A DNA stretch of 64,000 nucleotides from Erythrocercus mccallii (taxonomy: Eukaryota > Chordata > Aves > Passeriformes > Dicruridae): assembly GCA_013397435.1 (NCBI GenBank), contig VZRG01001059.1:124001-188000 (forward strand), written 5' to 3'. The translations under genes and the position numbers were made by a program. Below are positions 1 to 13,812 of the stretch, piece by piece. The notes below the pieces were generated by a model. That model saw only the letters and a program-made list of their open reading frames with translations, did no database searches and was not told the DNA's origin. Numbering within the stretch: position 1 is the stretch's first letter; every line of letters starts with the position of its first letter.

Positions 1-1480
1 GGGGAGAGCAGAACAGGAGGAAGACACAGTGACACAGATAAGTAATCACAGTAATCACACAGGCAATCAACAAAGGCTGGCAGCTCACTGAAGGAAGAAG
101 TTACCTACCTGACTGCATTCAGGTATCTTCTCAAGGAAACCATGGCAGCCAAAAGGGGAAGGGAATTGGAAGTTATAATAATAAGTGCTCACACAAAGAC
201 TGCTACATACCCTGATGCTCCACATACACCTTTTGGAATTAAAAACGCTTCATGGGTAACAGGCAGAGTTAGGATTGTGTCTTGGTTTCTTAAGCAAGTA
301 GTTCCAGCTTTGCAGTGACAAGCCTGACAAAATAAATTGTGCTTTGCTGTCAGAGAGGAGAAAATGTCTGAATTGTAGCAAACCTAGGAGACAATTCTAG
401 CTGCATATATTGATTAGGAGTGAACATGTGGGGTGGTAACGTCTATCCAGATGTAAGAAGGGAAGAGTCATGGAATTCCATCCTTGTCAAGGTACAGAAG
501 AATCTGACTCAGAATGACAAAAATAAAAGAGATAAAATCGTATATTACTCTCATATAGTTCTCTTCCCAGTGCAAGTTGTATTTTGACTGCCACATCTCA
601 AATTTTTTAAGGTGCTTGCAGTTAGCACACAGGTGGAGGCTGTATGCATCCTGGCATGCACACCTGCAAACCATTCCCTTGCTGAGAACTTCACAGAACT
701 CTGGAGCACAGACCAAACAGCTTTGTAGTACCCAACCTCACTGCACAGAGAATCCTGTATGTACTGCAGAGTTATTTCTTGTGCAGGACAGTGCAAAGCC
801 TGTGCGGTAGCTGATTGGACACAAGTGAGTGATCTAATAAAGATATTTATGGGTGTTGTGCTTAAAAGAACTTTATTGAAAGAACTGTATTAACCTAGGT
901 AAGTAAATATCACATTATATTCTGACATTGTGAGTCCAAAACTTTAGTCTTGATATCAGGCTTGGCTACCTGCACCAGCTTGAACAGAAAGGGGTAAGGG
1001 TAGGGTCAGGATTTTTGGAGGTGTGAGGATGATAGAGTGACTGAAGTATTTTGCCTGATATTATTGGTTGTGAGTTAATAGAACCTTCTAGAATACCCAG
1101 TCTCTTACCACCTAGATAGAAACTGTTTCTCTGCAGTTTCCAGAGTCCTGCTGACCCCCAAAGGGATTCCTGGCTCCACATCTTGGACTAGTCAGCTTTC
1201 CTGTTTTCCTTTGGAGACAGGAGATACCCATCACTTAGATGAGGTGGGCTGGGTGGAAATGAACAGTAAAACTGCCTCCCATGGCTGCAAAGGAAGAATC
1301 CCAGCACTGCCGGTGGCATATGCTGCTTTTTCTGCCTCAGATCGCAGATGAGAACTGGGCAAGAGCTTTGTGAGGTGTGGGAGAGGTAGAGTTATCCCAG
1401 AAAATCAATTGTTTCTGCAGCCCTGGTGGGTGGCAGTGCTTTGCAAACCTTTAGAGCTCAGGCGGTCAGACCCAGATGCT
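1..1480. other. Non-coding stretch, nothing recognised
   Basis: Unique-looking sequence of moderate GC. Only short open frames (under 85 codons) occur, and they overlap on both strands, as expected by chance. I see no repeat family, RNA gene or promoter module here. Confidence 0.6.
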
Positions 1481-1484
1481 GAAC

Positions 1485-1780
1485 TCAGGGCTCAGCTCTA
1501 GCGAGGGCCTCTGATCGACACCTGAAGCTGAAGGGCGCTGACTGCTGTCCGTCCTTAACCGAGATCCCGCTCATGGTCCCGGCCTCGTTCCCTGCAGGCT
1601 CGCAGGTCTGCGGGCTGGGCGGCAGAGGGCACTCCGAAACAAGCCACCGTGCCTGGGACACAGGACAGAGCAACTGAGCAGGCACGATCTGCCGTTCCTG
1701 CAAAGCGGGCAAGTCTGGCAGGGAAAACCTTGCCGTGACCTTTACTTGTGACATATCTGTCACGGCACGCACTCATTGGT
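1485..1780. promoter_or_regulatory. CpG-rich patch with CTCF-like core
   Basis: By eye, close to twenty CpG dinucleotides fall in about 300 bp, against a CpG-poor background on both sides. At 1623-1632 the sequence CAGAGGGCAC fits the conserved CTCF core (YAGRKGGCRS). The upstream half (GCGG where CCAS is expected) fits only partly. A CpG-rich patch with a CTCF-like core could be an orphan CpG island, an insulator or an enhancer. No TATA box, exon or clear downstream frame is visible, so a promoter role is inference only. Confidence 0.35.
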
Positions 1781-4700
1781 AGAGCTAGCGAGTACCTGAA
1801 TATCAGATATGAAATTGCTCAAGAGCTTGGCTGTTTGTATTCCAGCATATTCTGCTGGGGAGGTTTTGACCTTCCAAGGGACAAAAAGGAAATGTGTTTT
1901 GCTGGCTCTGCATTGTTGTGTCAGGTGAAGCCTTTTAAATATATGGGTGTCCTCTGGTATAGCAAGCATGCAGAAATCCATAGTGCATTTACCAAAAAGC
2001 CAGAGGTTTATCGTGGTAGCTCTCCTTGTTATCACACTGTATTGGATGAGCAGTAGCTGTAATCGCTCCAGAGGTGGCTACATTTCTGTGTTGCTGTGCA
2101 TACACATTTTTTGAAAGCTTCTTTGGGGTGAAAGGTACTCTATATGCAGGCTCTGATGTAAGTTATCTGTTATTTTTACGTTTGTGTCCTTACTAAAAAT
2201 TAAAACCTGCCCCACATAACAGTAGCTGAGCATTCTCTCTTACCTTTGAGCAACTTGCCTTGGGCTTCACCTTGGTGGTAGACCTCGTGAGTAGATGGCA
2301 CAATGAAGTCTTTAAGCTTCATAGAATGAGTGGAACATGGGTGATAGGATGGGGGAAGAAAACAGATCCAAGAGAAGAAAACACTTTGGTGCAGCTATAA
2401 AGAGTTCATTGATTTTGGATAATTCCTGTGGTCATTTTGAGTCCATGCAAGTAGCAGTTAAAAGTCTTCCCTATGCTGTCTGTGGACCAAGGTGGAATGG
2501 GGTGTGTGGAATCCTCTGCCATGAAGACAGCCCTGAAGATAGTTTGTGTGTTACCAGGCTTAAAATCCAGTGTCTCAGGATAGATCCCAAAAGAAACCAG
2601 GGTTTCTCCCTCTTACCTACATGTAAACTGGAATTTGAATTTCACTGATTTTAGTGTCAAGCCTGGTCTTTGGGCTGCAACTCTAGACAATAAAGAAGCA
2701 AATCCAGCTGTAGCTGTGGTTGTGTCACAGACCAGAGCTCAGAGGGACACATAAATATACAGTAATTTCAAGCTCATTAGCTTGCAGACAGAAAGACTAG
2801 ATCAGAAGGAAGGATTAAGCTCTAGTTTAGAAGAAAAACCTGCCAAGGAAACACTTGAGCTGGATCCATGATGAAACCTCAGATAGACCTCAGGAACCTG
2901 AAAACCCACTTCACTTCTAGGGCAGTGCTGAAATTGGCAATTTTTTCTTGCCTCTCTGCTGACACTGTGATGCTGTGATCCTTCTTCCAATCTGAACAGA
3001 GTTTTCTTTCCTTTGAGGTGCAGCTCTTATCAGCCTTTGACAAGTGACTCAGTGCTGTGCCTGAGGTTATGGGAACAGGGCTGATGGTGATTCTCTTTGT
3101 ACTCATCAGCTGAGCCTGGAAAACCAATCATGTTTGTGTTCCTGTTTTGTCTTAGCTGAAAGGTAAAACTCCTAAGCTTACATTTCATTGAATTAAAAAG
3201 AGACTGGGTTTAAGAGCAGGTACATCAGTTCCTAGCTTCACCAGGAGAAGGAATTCATGTTGCCAGAACTCTCACACAGAATATATGGTGGGCCAAATCC
3301 CTTTAGGAATGCTTGAAGTGAGACCTAAGGCACTCATCTCTTGCAAAAGATGTCCTATGACTTCTGGAGCTGCTTCAGCTGCACTGTTCTTGAGCTTACC
3401 CCCAGTACATAAATTAGGAATCCAAAAATCAGCTGCCCTTTCTTGAGACCTGGGCATGTGTGCCTGCGCAAGAGAGCTCTCAAACTACAAATTGAAATCA
3501 GAGCTCTTTTTCCTCTTGTATCTATTACTATGATTTTTGATCATTATTACAGTGTAGGTAAAAGGGACATTTCAAGAGATGCAACTTCTGTACTGAGAAT
3601 GACTTTTAAATATAAAACATGTTCACAACTGAGTTTGCTGCTGTCTGCTATCCCTCAGAGTTGCTGTGGCTTGCCCTTTCCCCAGGAGATTGTCTTCTAA
3701 TTGTGTAGAAGTGATAGGGGATGCAAAGTTTGCCCTTCGCTTTATTTGGTGGCCTTTGCAAAAAGCTCTTCTCGAGGTGTGAATGGCTTTTACTGAAATG
3801 GTGGAGCTGTTCTTCCTTTGAAAAAGCTGGTGTACTTTGGAAACATTTCCCGGGCCTGCACTTGCTCTACTCTCTGTGGGGATGTTTGTCAAGTGGAGGT
3901 GGGCACAGTGTGTGTGCCCGTACAAGCTGTCACCACTAGATGACACCATGACTCTGGCAACAACGTCCAGATGAACCCTAAAACCAAGGCCATTTTGCCT
4001 GTTTTGGAGGGTTTGTTGCAAACCCAGAACACGGGCTGGATTTGCGAACCTTTCAGTGAACTGGAGTCAAATTTCCCCCAAATGCAAGCTGAGGTTTGAG
4101 CAGAATGGGCTCAGTTCCAGGTGACAGGGTGGGATTTATGATTTGGAGTGGAAACCATCTGAACATTTGACTTGCAACCAGGCTGATCTTGGCTGTGGTT
4201 ATTCTTGGAGGACCTCTGTGTGTTTGAAACAAAATCTCAGAGCAATGTTTGGGCAACAGGAGCCTCCTTGAGCCAAAACCAGAAGGGGTTTGCCCAACCC
4301 TGTGCAGAACTGCTAAAAGAAGGTTTCACATGACTTCACTGCCTAACCCCAAGTGGATCTGGGCATGAAATCCAGAACAGTATCCAGACCTGCTCAGCAG
4401 TAGCCCCACTTCTCTTTTACCCCATTTTCTCTGTGGCTGGTAGGTGACTAAAGAGCTGCCCAGGAGCTGGCTAGCATACATTGCCATGCTGCTGCCATAC
4501 CTGGCTTAACAGTCACCACAGTGTAATGGTGGCTCAGCAACTCTTTGGGCAGCCTTCTCTCCAGGAGCATGTGGCTTTCTGATCTTCTGACTGACTCTTA
4601 CCCACCAGCAGAAGGGACCTGTTTCTCCCTGGGGCATCTTTCTGGGCTCTTACCCTAAATTGTACAGGGTCTAGCAGGTAAATCTCTGCAGCTGATCATT

Positions 4701-6590
4701 GAGCTGTGGCTCTTGTTGCTACCTCATTCTCTGTTTTGGCAGAGGAAATGCTTTGTTATTCCACAGCCTGAAAAAACTTCATCTGCTGTAATTACTTTCT
4801 ATGTACACCTTCTCAAGTTATCCTTCCGTTGCTCTTTTTTATCCCTTTCCATGAGGCTCAGAGTATGTTACATGAAGCATGTTTATAAACCAACTTACTT
4901 TTCTTATGTTCTTGCAAAGGGTATTTCTGCATACTGAAATTTGGTGACTCTCATGTAATTATGTGGCTCCAAGGATAGATTGAGGGAATTGATAATCTAA
5001 GAGATGTTTGTACAATGCTTTGTCACCTCCTTTGAAATTCATGTCTTTCCACTACCACTTCAGGACAATCCTCACATGCAAACTTGTTAAATACTTTACA
5101 GCAAAGAGTCAGCAAGACTCAGGGCATTTACCTAATGAGCCCATTGTGTGCAGGCTACCCCTAAATGCTGGTTGTCATGGTGTCCCTCACTAGTCCTGGC
5201 CTAGAGGAGTTCCAACAGTTTGAGATGGGTGGTCTTGTTATCACTGTGGCTCCCAGTAGTGCTTGCTTATATAGATTCTGTTTTAGTAAACTCGTGGTGC
5301 ATAGATGTTTCCTTATTTGCTTCATAAAATTATTTTCTCATAGGATGCTCACATAGCTAGCTCAAACAAACTAGCTGTGTTAATAAGGTTGTCTTATGCT
5401 AATGTATTATGTGTAGAAAACATTTTCAAAATATCATTTGTTAAAGCTTCATTATAATTGTAAGGTTAAGCATCACAGAAAATTCGACTCCAAAAGTTTT
5501 GGTTTACTGTTTGTTTTTGTAGACATAATAGTGGAGTGTTTACCTTGAATCATCCCAAACTTTTGCAGTGATTGGGATGTATTTTTTATGGTTATCAGTT
5601 TTTATGGAAGGCTGGAATTAATATTTTTGGTGTTTGATGATACTTTCTTTTGCTATATTCACTAATGCAGTCAGAGAATTCTAAAGGTTTTGCCAAACCT
5701 TGGCATTTTATTTGAAGGACTCTCAGGCCCCTAGCACTGCTTCTGTTTGTTGGGCCTGCTGGGATACCAGTAGGAAGATTTTCACCTTCTCTTCTACAGC
5801 TGGGAAAACAGAGGCCTAAAAAGACTTGAGTCGATGCAGACTCCTACATGCCCAGCTGTAGCCCGAGAGCTGCTGGTCCCCATCTTGAAGTGTTTCAAAG
5901 CTGAAGAGCATAAGCAAGGTACTGAAGCTTTTCCTAAACTTTAATCAAAAGGTTGTGTGGTCATTCAGCGGGGCCCCAACCAGTGAGCTGTCAGTAGGTA
6001 ATGGCAGTGTCAGTTGGACAAACTTCCTTGCTTCTTTATTGGATGAGAGTTTAAGTACATGGAATGAAGAAGAAGGCACAGCTTGAAGTACTGCCTGTGG
6101 AAAAGGAGCTCCAGCAAAAGCTGTCACTCTCCCATTTGGTTTTTTTTCTGTCTCTCATTCTTCCATCTCCCTGTCTGGCCATTTGTGCTGCCTGCCTGTT
6201 TGTTTGTTGGCTGAGTGCTTGCTGAATTATTTACCAGCCTGACTGAATTAAGCAGCAGCAAAAGCAGGCGAATGAATCCCACCTGAGACTCTTTCAGCAA
6301 GAGGGGGGTGCCGAGAAGTAGGGTGTGCATATGTGGGTGTTGATACATAGTGTTTAATTAAATGTACCAGGAAAAACCTTGTGGGAGGAGAAACTCCTCT
6401 ATTGCCCTGAGACAGGGCTGAAGGGAGCTGAGCCCATGGCTGACACACCACCTCAGGTGGGAGCGTGCCCCATCTCTGAGCTGGGTGGGGGTCCTGCCTC
6501 TGGGAGTTGCCTTCAGCCCTTGCCAGTGTCATCTCAGCGTGCTGGGATGTGGCAGGGCTGTCAGGCATCCATTCCCCTTCACCGCATCCG
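1781..6590. other. Non-coding stretch, mostly unique sequence
   Basis: No gene or clear element recognised. The largest frame, 132 codons on the minus strand at 3623-4021, resembles no family I know. The one hint of an old repeat is the MIR-like scrap at 5790-5840, listed separately. T-rich sequence dominates 5380-5700. Confidence 0.6.
5790..5840 (+). repeat. Possible MIR-like SINE scrap
   Basis: The segment containing TACAGCTGGGAAAACAGAGG resembles the well-known MIR core phrase around 'ttacagatgaggaaactgaggc'. Only about 30 bp can be aligned by eye and the rest of the element is not recognisable, so this may be chance. Confidence 0.25.
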
Positions 6591-6596
6591 TTGCGT

Positions 6597-6700
6597 TGTT
6601 TGTGATGGTTGGTGTGCAGTGTGGGGTTAATTGGGTTAATGAGCGCATTGTACATTATTAGAGGCTGAATTGACAATTATGCTAATTATTGTGTCTTACT
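6597..6700. promoter_or_regulatory. Homeodomain-core-rich AT segment, candidate enhancer
   Basis: Within 100 bp there are at least five TAAT/ATTA cores: TTAATT at 6627, TTAAT at 6636, ATTATTA at 6654, and a quasi-palindromic block at 6674-6691 with two more. No simple repeat explains them. Such density is typical of conserved developmental enhancers in vertebrates, but AT-rich DNA also gives these cores by chance. No conservation data are available here. Confidence 0.25.
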
Positions 6701-9700
6701 GAGGATGTTTAAAAAGACAAGGATTCTTATACCATACACACTAAATCAGACCTGAGTACCTGGACTTACTTTACCAAATGGAGGTATGCTGGGTGTTTGA
6801 TGTCAGGAAATGCCTCCTGGTTGGCATATCCCTTCCAGCAAGAATGCACAAGCTTAACACACAATCCTTAGCTCATGCAGTTCCTTTCCTGACTATGTGT
6901 CTCAGCTGTTTAGTCTTACGAATGGGGAAAATGAGACATAGATCTTTCTGTGACATATCAGATCTGGGTACTCTCTCACTAAAGCATGCATGCATCAGTG
7001 TGGTTGCTTGCTCCAAGCAAGTGCTCCTTACCCCATAGTGGACACAACCTTTTGACTCTGAAATATGCTCTCATGACAGTTCTTCAGACCACAGCAGTTG
7101 GTTCAGGTGCCAGAGATCTTTCCATGACTCTGTTCTCCCCATCAAGTTCTGTTTGTGCTGAAAAGCAGCAATCTTCCCACAGGTCACTATTTGCCAAGGT
7201 GAAGAAGCAGATTGCAATTTATAGATAAGCTGGTTTGGGCTGCTCTCTAGGTTGCATCACTTTGCCATGCAACTGTTACTGTCATGCCACTGTAGTAATG
7301 CCATCCTGACTATTCCTACTGTGCAGTTGTCCCAATAAAAATAACCCATGGATGTGTTTGTGCCCTAAAACCAGCTATGGAACATTATTTCTGGATACCA
7401 AGCAATTGCAAACCATAAAGTATGGGGTTTGAATAGAGTTATCTTTCCCCCTTCCATGGGCTCACCTGCAATGTTCACCAGGATTACTGCTGGCTTCAGT
7501 GGGAGCAAATCTAAGGCTGAGAATGGGAGAATGCCCCAGTGTGCCCCAAGTCATCTTTAATGCTGATCCAAAAGGTGCCTGTTCAAAGCAGTACAGTACC
7601 AGTATGTGGGTGGCACAACCTTTCCAAAAGTCTGGTTGGTATCTGGTGTCTCACCTGTGCAGGGCTCCGTGGCTGCAATGCCTCTGGTTACTCCTTAGGT
7701 GTAGCCATACTTATGCAGAATAATTATGAACTGGGAGTGAGTGTAGACTGAAGAATTTATGACATCTGAGGCTTAAACAAGAGATTATATACTCCTTTTA
7801 AATCTGTAGACTGCTTCTCTCATTCAAGAAAGAGTTCATCTCTCACAGTTTAGCAGGAAAAGTCATCTGTCCACTAAATGCCTCGTGAAGCTGGGAGTAC
7901 TTCTGTGTATGTATGGTACAAAGCACCTTTGACTGAACCAGCTGATTGAAAACTGGTCCCCATCAGCTCTTTTTTCCTCATATGGATGTACATGCTTGGG
8001 TATGTTAGGAGAGACTTAGCCCCTCAAAGGAGCCTGCTTGCACATGTATCTCCTGGACTTCTGAGTACTTGAAGTCCTCTTCCCTTCCAGAATGTGGCAT
8101 TTCAGCAGAGGCAACCAGTGCAGACTAGTCCTTATTGTCTATAGCACCAGTTTACCACAGGAGGTAGAATAATGTCTCCAGAAGGTGGATAAAGAGGGAG
8201 CTGAAAATGGCAAGACATGAGAAGAGCACGGCACGATCAAAAGCACATGCCTCATGAATTTATCATGAGCCAACTCTGTGGGACTTGCTACATAAATCAA
8301 CTGATAACTCACCATGTAAAAGATCATATACAACAATTCAGCACTTCCCTCCCATTTCTGCTGTAACACTCTTTCTGAAATTCACTGTACAATTGGTGTG
8401 AGTATGCCCACACATTCCGCTCTGTTGCAGAGATGTGTATGTGGCACATCAAGGTAATGGATTTTTCTTGAATACCCTAGCAAGTACTGTCATGTTTTGC
8501 ATCAACAAAAAGTGATTTCATGTAGCATAAAGCACGGAGTTTAAAAGAGCTGATGACCCTTTTTGGCCTAGTTCCAGATGGGAGTCGTGTCTGGGTTACT
8601 GCCCAACCTTTTCCAGTAAGTTAATTCCCACTCTTAGAATTGTAATGGCTGCATTGAATTGTGCTCCTCTCCATAATGATTGCTTGTAGAAAAGAAAAAG
8701 TGCTTTTTCATTGAACTCCAGCATTCCTCCTCATGCCTTGCCAGAATTTTGTGTAGGTGCCTACACTTTATACTTGCTGTGAAAACTGAGGCATCATATC
8801 AAAAACTGCTGCTAGCATGAGCATACATGTATTCTTAGACTCTGCAGCAACATTTGAGTCCACCAGTTCTATATTGTTCTCATGTCTACAATTGATTTAG
8901 TGTATTTCTTTAATAAGAAAGCTTAACTGTCTTGATTCATCAGCAGACATCATCTAGCTAGATTTCAGCAAAGCACTTTGTAAGGTATCTCACAGGAATA
9001 TTGTACTCAGAAAAAACAGGGATTAGCACATGGCTTGTACTGTAGAAGAGAGGCTAATGACAGGAGGCTGCACAGGAATGAAAGTTCTAAGAGTGGAATT
9101 CTTCCAGTACAAGGTTGATGTATTTGCGAATGTTAATTCTGCTACTTAAGTACAGATTCACTGGACAATATTAGGATTCTGCAGAAGCATCTGTACATGC
9201 AAGCATATCAGAGGAGCCAGGGGCCCCTTTTCCTTTGCCTTTATACCCACTGAACAGCACTTGCCTGCTCTAGTCTCTGCAAGAGGAAATGACCCTTTCT
9301 GGTGCTGCCATCTCCTGCTGTGTTTCAGAGAGATTTACTGCTCTCTGCTCACTGACTGTACTCAAGAGCTGGTATAAAAGCAAATACCTAAGGGATGCAT
9401 ACGTCAGCAAAACTTGTTCTTCCTGCTTACTCCATTTAGGCCATGGATGGCCTTTCTGTTAAAGGAAGGTTTGTAAGTCTGGATCTGCTTATTCACATGA
9501 TGTCAGAATTGTCCCCTAAGCCTGCTCCTGTCCATATGTCTGAGCACGGAAGGAGAAGGGGATAGTCCTACCCAGCATGTCAAAGGAGGGACAAAGTCCC
9601 TGACTGATGCCAGTGTGGAATGGAAAGCTTCTTTCTGTGACATGTGTGATTGCTGTATGAGAGCACCAGAGTCAGCCTGCCTCAGACTCAGAATAATTGA

Positions 9701-12700
9701 TGCAGCTGCCACTGCTGTATAATGACAAAGTCTGTTTGGCAGACTTGGCAGGGAGGTGATGGAAGACACGCACCTGGGGAAGCAGGTACTCGGGCTGATT
9801 GACTGATGGAGTCCTAGATAATACAAGAGGGAGAGATTCAGAGATTACAAGGAAGAAAATACCATGTGGGACTGGAAAAGAGGAAGGAATGTATCCAGAA
9901 TAAAATGAAAACAAGGGGTAGAATACTGTTGGAGGATAGAGAAAGGGACTTACCTTGGCAGAAATCTGGAGAGGATGTTGTTTTTTTCTCTTTGTCTGTC
10001 TCAACCTCTGCCCCTTGTCATATTTCCCACACAGATATCTTAACCATCTTTCACCATGGCAAGTCAGTCCAGCACACATTCTGTACTGCTCAGCTCTCAG
10101 TGACTGGTTGATCTGTGCTAGCTGTTTTGGTTGAGATGTTCTTCTCCCTTTTTCTGTTTTCCTGTGTGGGAATTTGAAACCAAGAACGAACCTTTCACAT
10201 CTGTCTCGATGACAGGAGGTGATGTGTTAACAGAGAGAAGTGAAGGGAGCCATCCATGCCGAGCATTTCAGAGCCTTTCCTGTCCCACTTACAGATGTTT
10301 GCTAAAGAGGTGTTTTGGTTTAACTGTAGCTTATTGGATTATGTGATTACAGCATTTGAATTCTTTATTAGATCTTTTCTGTCTTGGTCCCTGGGGTTGA
10401 GAGGGACTTGTTTTCTGGCCTTTGATGTGTTTGAAAAAGGCAGGCTATTTGTATCACTGCTTCTTTGCTTTGATTCTTTGACTCCTTCTCTGGGGAGCAT
10501 TCTGATGTGCAGAGCTCATCTTTGTGTGTCTGCTGTATGGGATGTCTTTTTGGTTTATTTTTGTGCTGGGCACAAATCACCCCTCCTGCTCCCTTTGCAC
10601 ACTTTCATGAAAGCAGGTTATTGCTGACCAGTTCATTTGGAAAACTTGTGCTTGTTGACAGCTGTACAGAAAATTCAGTATTTTAATGAGAGACATGTTA
10701 CCTTTGCTTGGAGGGATGGATAGCATTGCAGCAATTGTCCATTTTCCCCTCAGGCCCTTTCTCCTGGAAAAAAAAATCTTACCATTATAATTCATTAATC
10801 AAAAGAATATTCTTCACATTCTGCTGTACGTGCTTTCTTGATGATTTTAACTGAGATGCTAGAAGAGGACTCCTCTGAACCCATAGTGGGAAGTGAGTAG
10901 CTTCTACTCTGGTTCTTTGCCATGAAGCAGCAGAATTTCAGAGAAAGAAAATTTGCTTAGCTGGCAAGAAAAGGTCAGGCCCAGCTGGGTAAACCCTGCC
11001 AAGAAGGGTCAGTGTGGTGAACCAACTTATGCTTCATTTGTCACCTGTCAGTGCTGAGCACGATACACTTAATAGCATGGTAGTGAAAAGGACAAAGGGG
11101 ATTTCTGAGGGGAGAAGTGAGGTAAGCCATAATTAACTAGAATACTGAAGGGAAAACTCCATCTTGTGAGCTTAGGTGTTTTCACACACACTCCTAACAC
11201 ACAGCACAGCCCCTCCTGTATGCTCTAACACCTGTCCATGGCCGTGTTCTCCACAGTGTGTTATGTCAGGAAATGGGACCAAATAAAAGGAAGACTGAGT
11301 CTTTGTGGGCACAGTCAGGGAATGCAGTACTAAGATCTGCAGTACAGTGGAGAGCTCAGGCTCAGTCTGACATGTTGACCAAGGAAACAGAGAGGACTCT
11401 GCCACACTTGTGTTAATTCTGGGATTAATGTTCCCACCCAGCATGGGTAAAAACAGAGCTTATTGACCCCAAGGAGAACAGTTTTGCTAATTTTCCCTCC
11501 AGTAACAAAAAACACGGGGTTCCTCCACACTCTCTCTTTCCCTATAGGATGAGCTATTGCCTGTACTTGTAGTACCTGGTTTATGTATCATCTCTTCTGC
11601 ATGAAATGTTACTACCATATTCTTGCTTTTCCCAGCAGAAAACAGGCATGTTTTCTTATTTGTTCCTGAGTAGTCTCCAGTCAGTGTTATGTCCCTGTGG
11701 AACGTATCCTCACGTACCCCACAGCACAGGCTGCTTCAATGTTGAAGCATAAGCTGGTTGGAAACAAGCGATTTGGTGGCCTCTTTTTTCTCCCCAGGCA
11801 TAGCTTGGAAATATCTTTGCAAGGCCTGCCAATGCCCAAGCAGTGATTTGGTTCCCACATCCTGCTCATCCTGTGTGAGAGCTGCTCATTTTGCATGGCA
11901 GCAACTGGCAGAGCAGGCTGGGAACACTGAGCCTGCCTTCTGCTTAACCCCCAGAGCTGAGTATAAGTGGACCTGAACTATTTTTAAAGGAAACCATTCA
12001 AGTGTCATTAACAACAAAGTCATAATGGTAGCCTCTGACACAGCTGGAAAACATCTGCAAACACTTGGAACAGGTAACAGTTTGATGAGGGCAAAGTTGT
12101 ATCAGACTGCACAGGCTTGTGAGGATTAAAAGCCTTAGCTAGTGGGGTCAGCATGACCTTTGGTTTGGTTTGGAAGCCCTTTTTGTTCAGGAAATATTGG
12201 TAAAACATGGCAGCTCCTTGCTTCTGGAGAGTGTCAGGATGTAGGATACCAAACAAAAAGATAATTTACCTGACAAATGTAGCTCTACTCCATGTAAATT
12301 TCATGAATTTGCTCATTTTTCAAAAGCTGGATTTCTGTACCATTTTGAAGGGTAGGGAATGAGTTTTTTGTTTTGTTGTAGGTTGTTTTTTAAACAGCTG
12401 CCTGCACTTGGTAACTGCAGTCACTGTGGTTAAATGACTAATGTTTTAAATTCCCTAACACTGAAAATAGTTGTGGTGCAGATTTTGCTGGGATTAGTTT
12501 TGTTGTTCTGTTTCTGTTAAAAGCTTAGGAAAGTGGCTTTTTGCTGATGTAGACAATCATGGAAAGCATGAAGCTTCATTATTCACAGAAATTATGGCAA
12601 GAGCACAGCAATGACAAAAAAGAGCCAAATAAATATTCCTGATGTTTCTTTTGCTGCATTTGCTTGGAGCAGCGTGTGTATGGCCAGGATGTTGTGATTT

Positions 12701-13790
12701 TTATGTTTCTGCTTTTTGCCTTGTGGTCTGTATAGTGATAAACTCTAAGTGAGGACCTCTATTCACTCTGTGGTGAATATAGCAAAAAAACAGGGTTTTA
12801 TTTTGTATCCTCTCCACCTATCCACTTTAGGATTACCCTTGTCTCAACAACTTCTATTTTTAAATAATTTTATTTGAGATGCCAGGTGAACAAGGAAATC
12901 TAGGTATTTTTCTGTTTGTTATGGAGCCAGTAAACAGAACTGCAATTGCCCCATACACGATGTTACTATTTTTGATGTCAGGAACACCACAGATAATCCT
13001 TTTTCTTACCTTCTCACTTTTCTCTCCAGCTTCTCACCTGAAGCAAGCACACTATGAGCATGGAGCACCTCCTAAATACAACCCTCCCCCCCCAGACTTA
13101 GCTGTTTTAGTAAAAGATGTTACCTCATCAACTGATGTTACTCTCTACACTGGTCACTGGAAGAGCCCCAGGCTAAGCCAAGTGGCTGTTTAAGCAGTTT
13201 TAGTTGTTGGCCACAGCAAAATAGTTGGCTTTGGAGAAAATGAGGGAATGCTCACAAGACAAGAAGCGTTCCTTTTGCAAACTGGTGGAAACACAGCTTC
13301 AGTAAGGATAGAAGAGATGGGAGGAGTAAGTGAGCAGGTGTGGGAGGTAAGTGCTGGTTCTGGGTGATGGCTGGCTGTGTCCTTGAACACCTTTGTACCA
13401 CTGCAGTGATAGCAGAAAACTATCTGCATGGAGAAACATTTTTTGTTATTGCTAATAAAGGGAAGTTTCAGCATAGATTAGATTACTTCTTTACCTCTCA
13501 TAAAGAAGCAAGGTTAGGTAGATATCACTTTTATACAACTTTTAAGGTACCTGCTCAGGGTTATGGGAAATCAGTGACAGTGACAGACCCAGGAACAGAG
13601 CATAAGCGTTCTGGCTTTTCAGCTGTCTTCACTGACCATTAGGTGACACTTCCTCCAGATGTTTCAATAAGGGGTGCTATAAAAAGTTCTTTGCATTGCT
13701 GTTGCAGTTCCTTATTTCCAAAGGGCTGCCTGCCTTTATGTTTTTAATATCACTGCTTTGAAGCACCATAGCTAGAAGTGACAGTGCCAG
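6701..13790. other. Non-coding stretch, nothing recognised
   Basis: About 7 kb of unique-looking sequence. Frames reach only about 135 codons (9672-10079, minus strand), overlap on both strands and match no family I recognise. The phrase at 6905-6945 (GAATGGGGAAAATGAGAC) is faintly MIR-like, too weak to call. A short C8 run lies near 13086. Confidence 0.6.
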
Positions 13791-13791
13791 A

Positions 13792-13812
13792 AATAATAAT
13801 AACAATAATAAT
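13792..13812 (+). repeat. (AAT)n microsatellite with one interruption
   Basis: AAT trinucleotide repeats, about seven units, broken once by a C (AAC). Short and likely of little consequence; may be length-polymorphic. Confidence 0.85.
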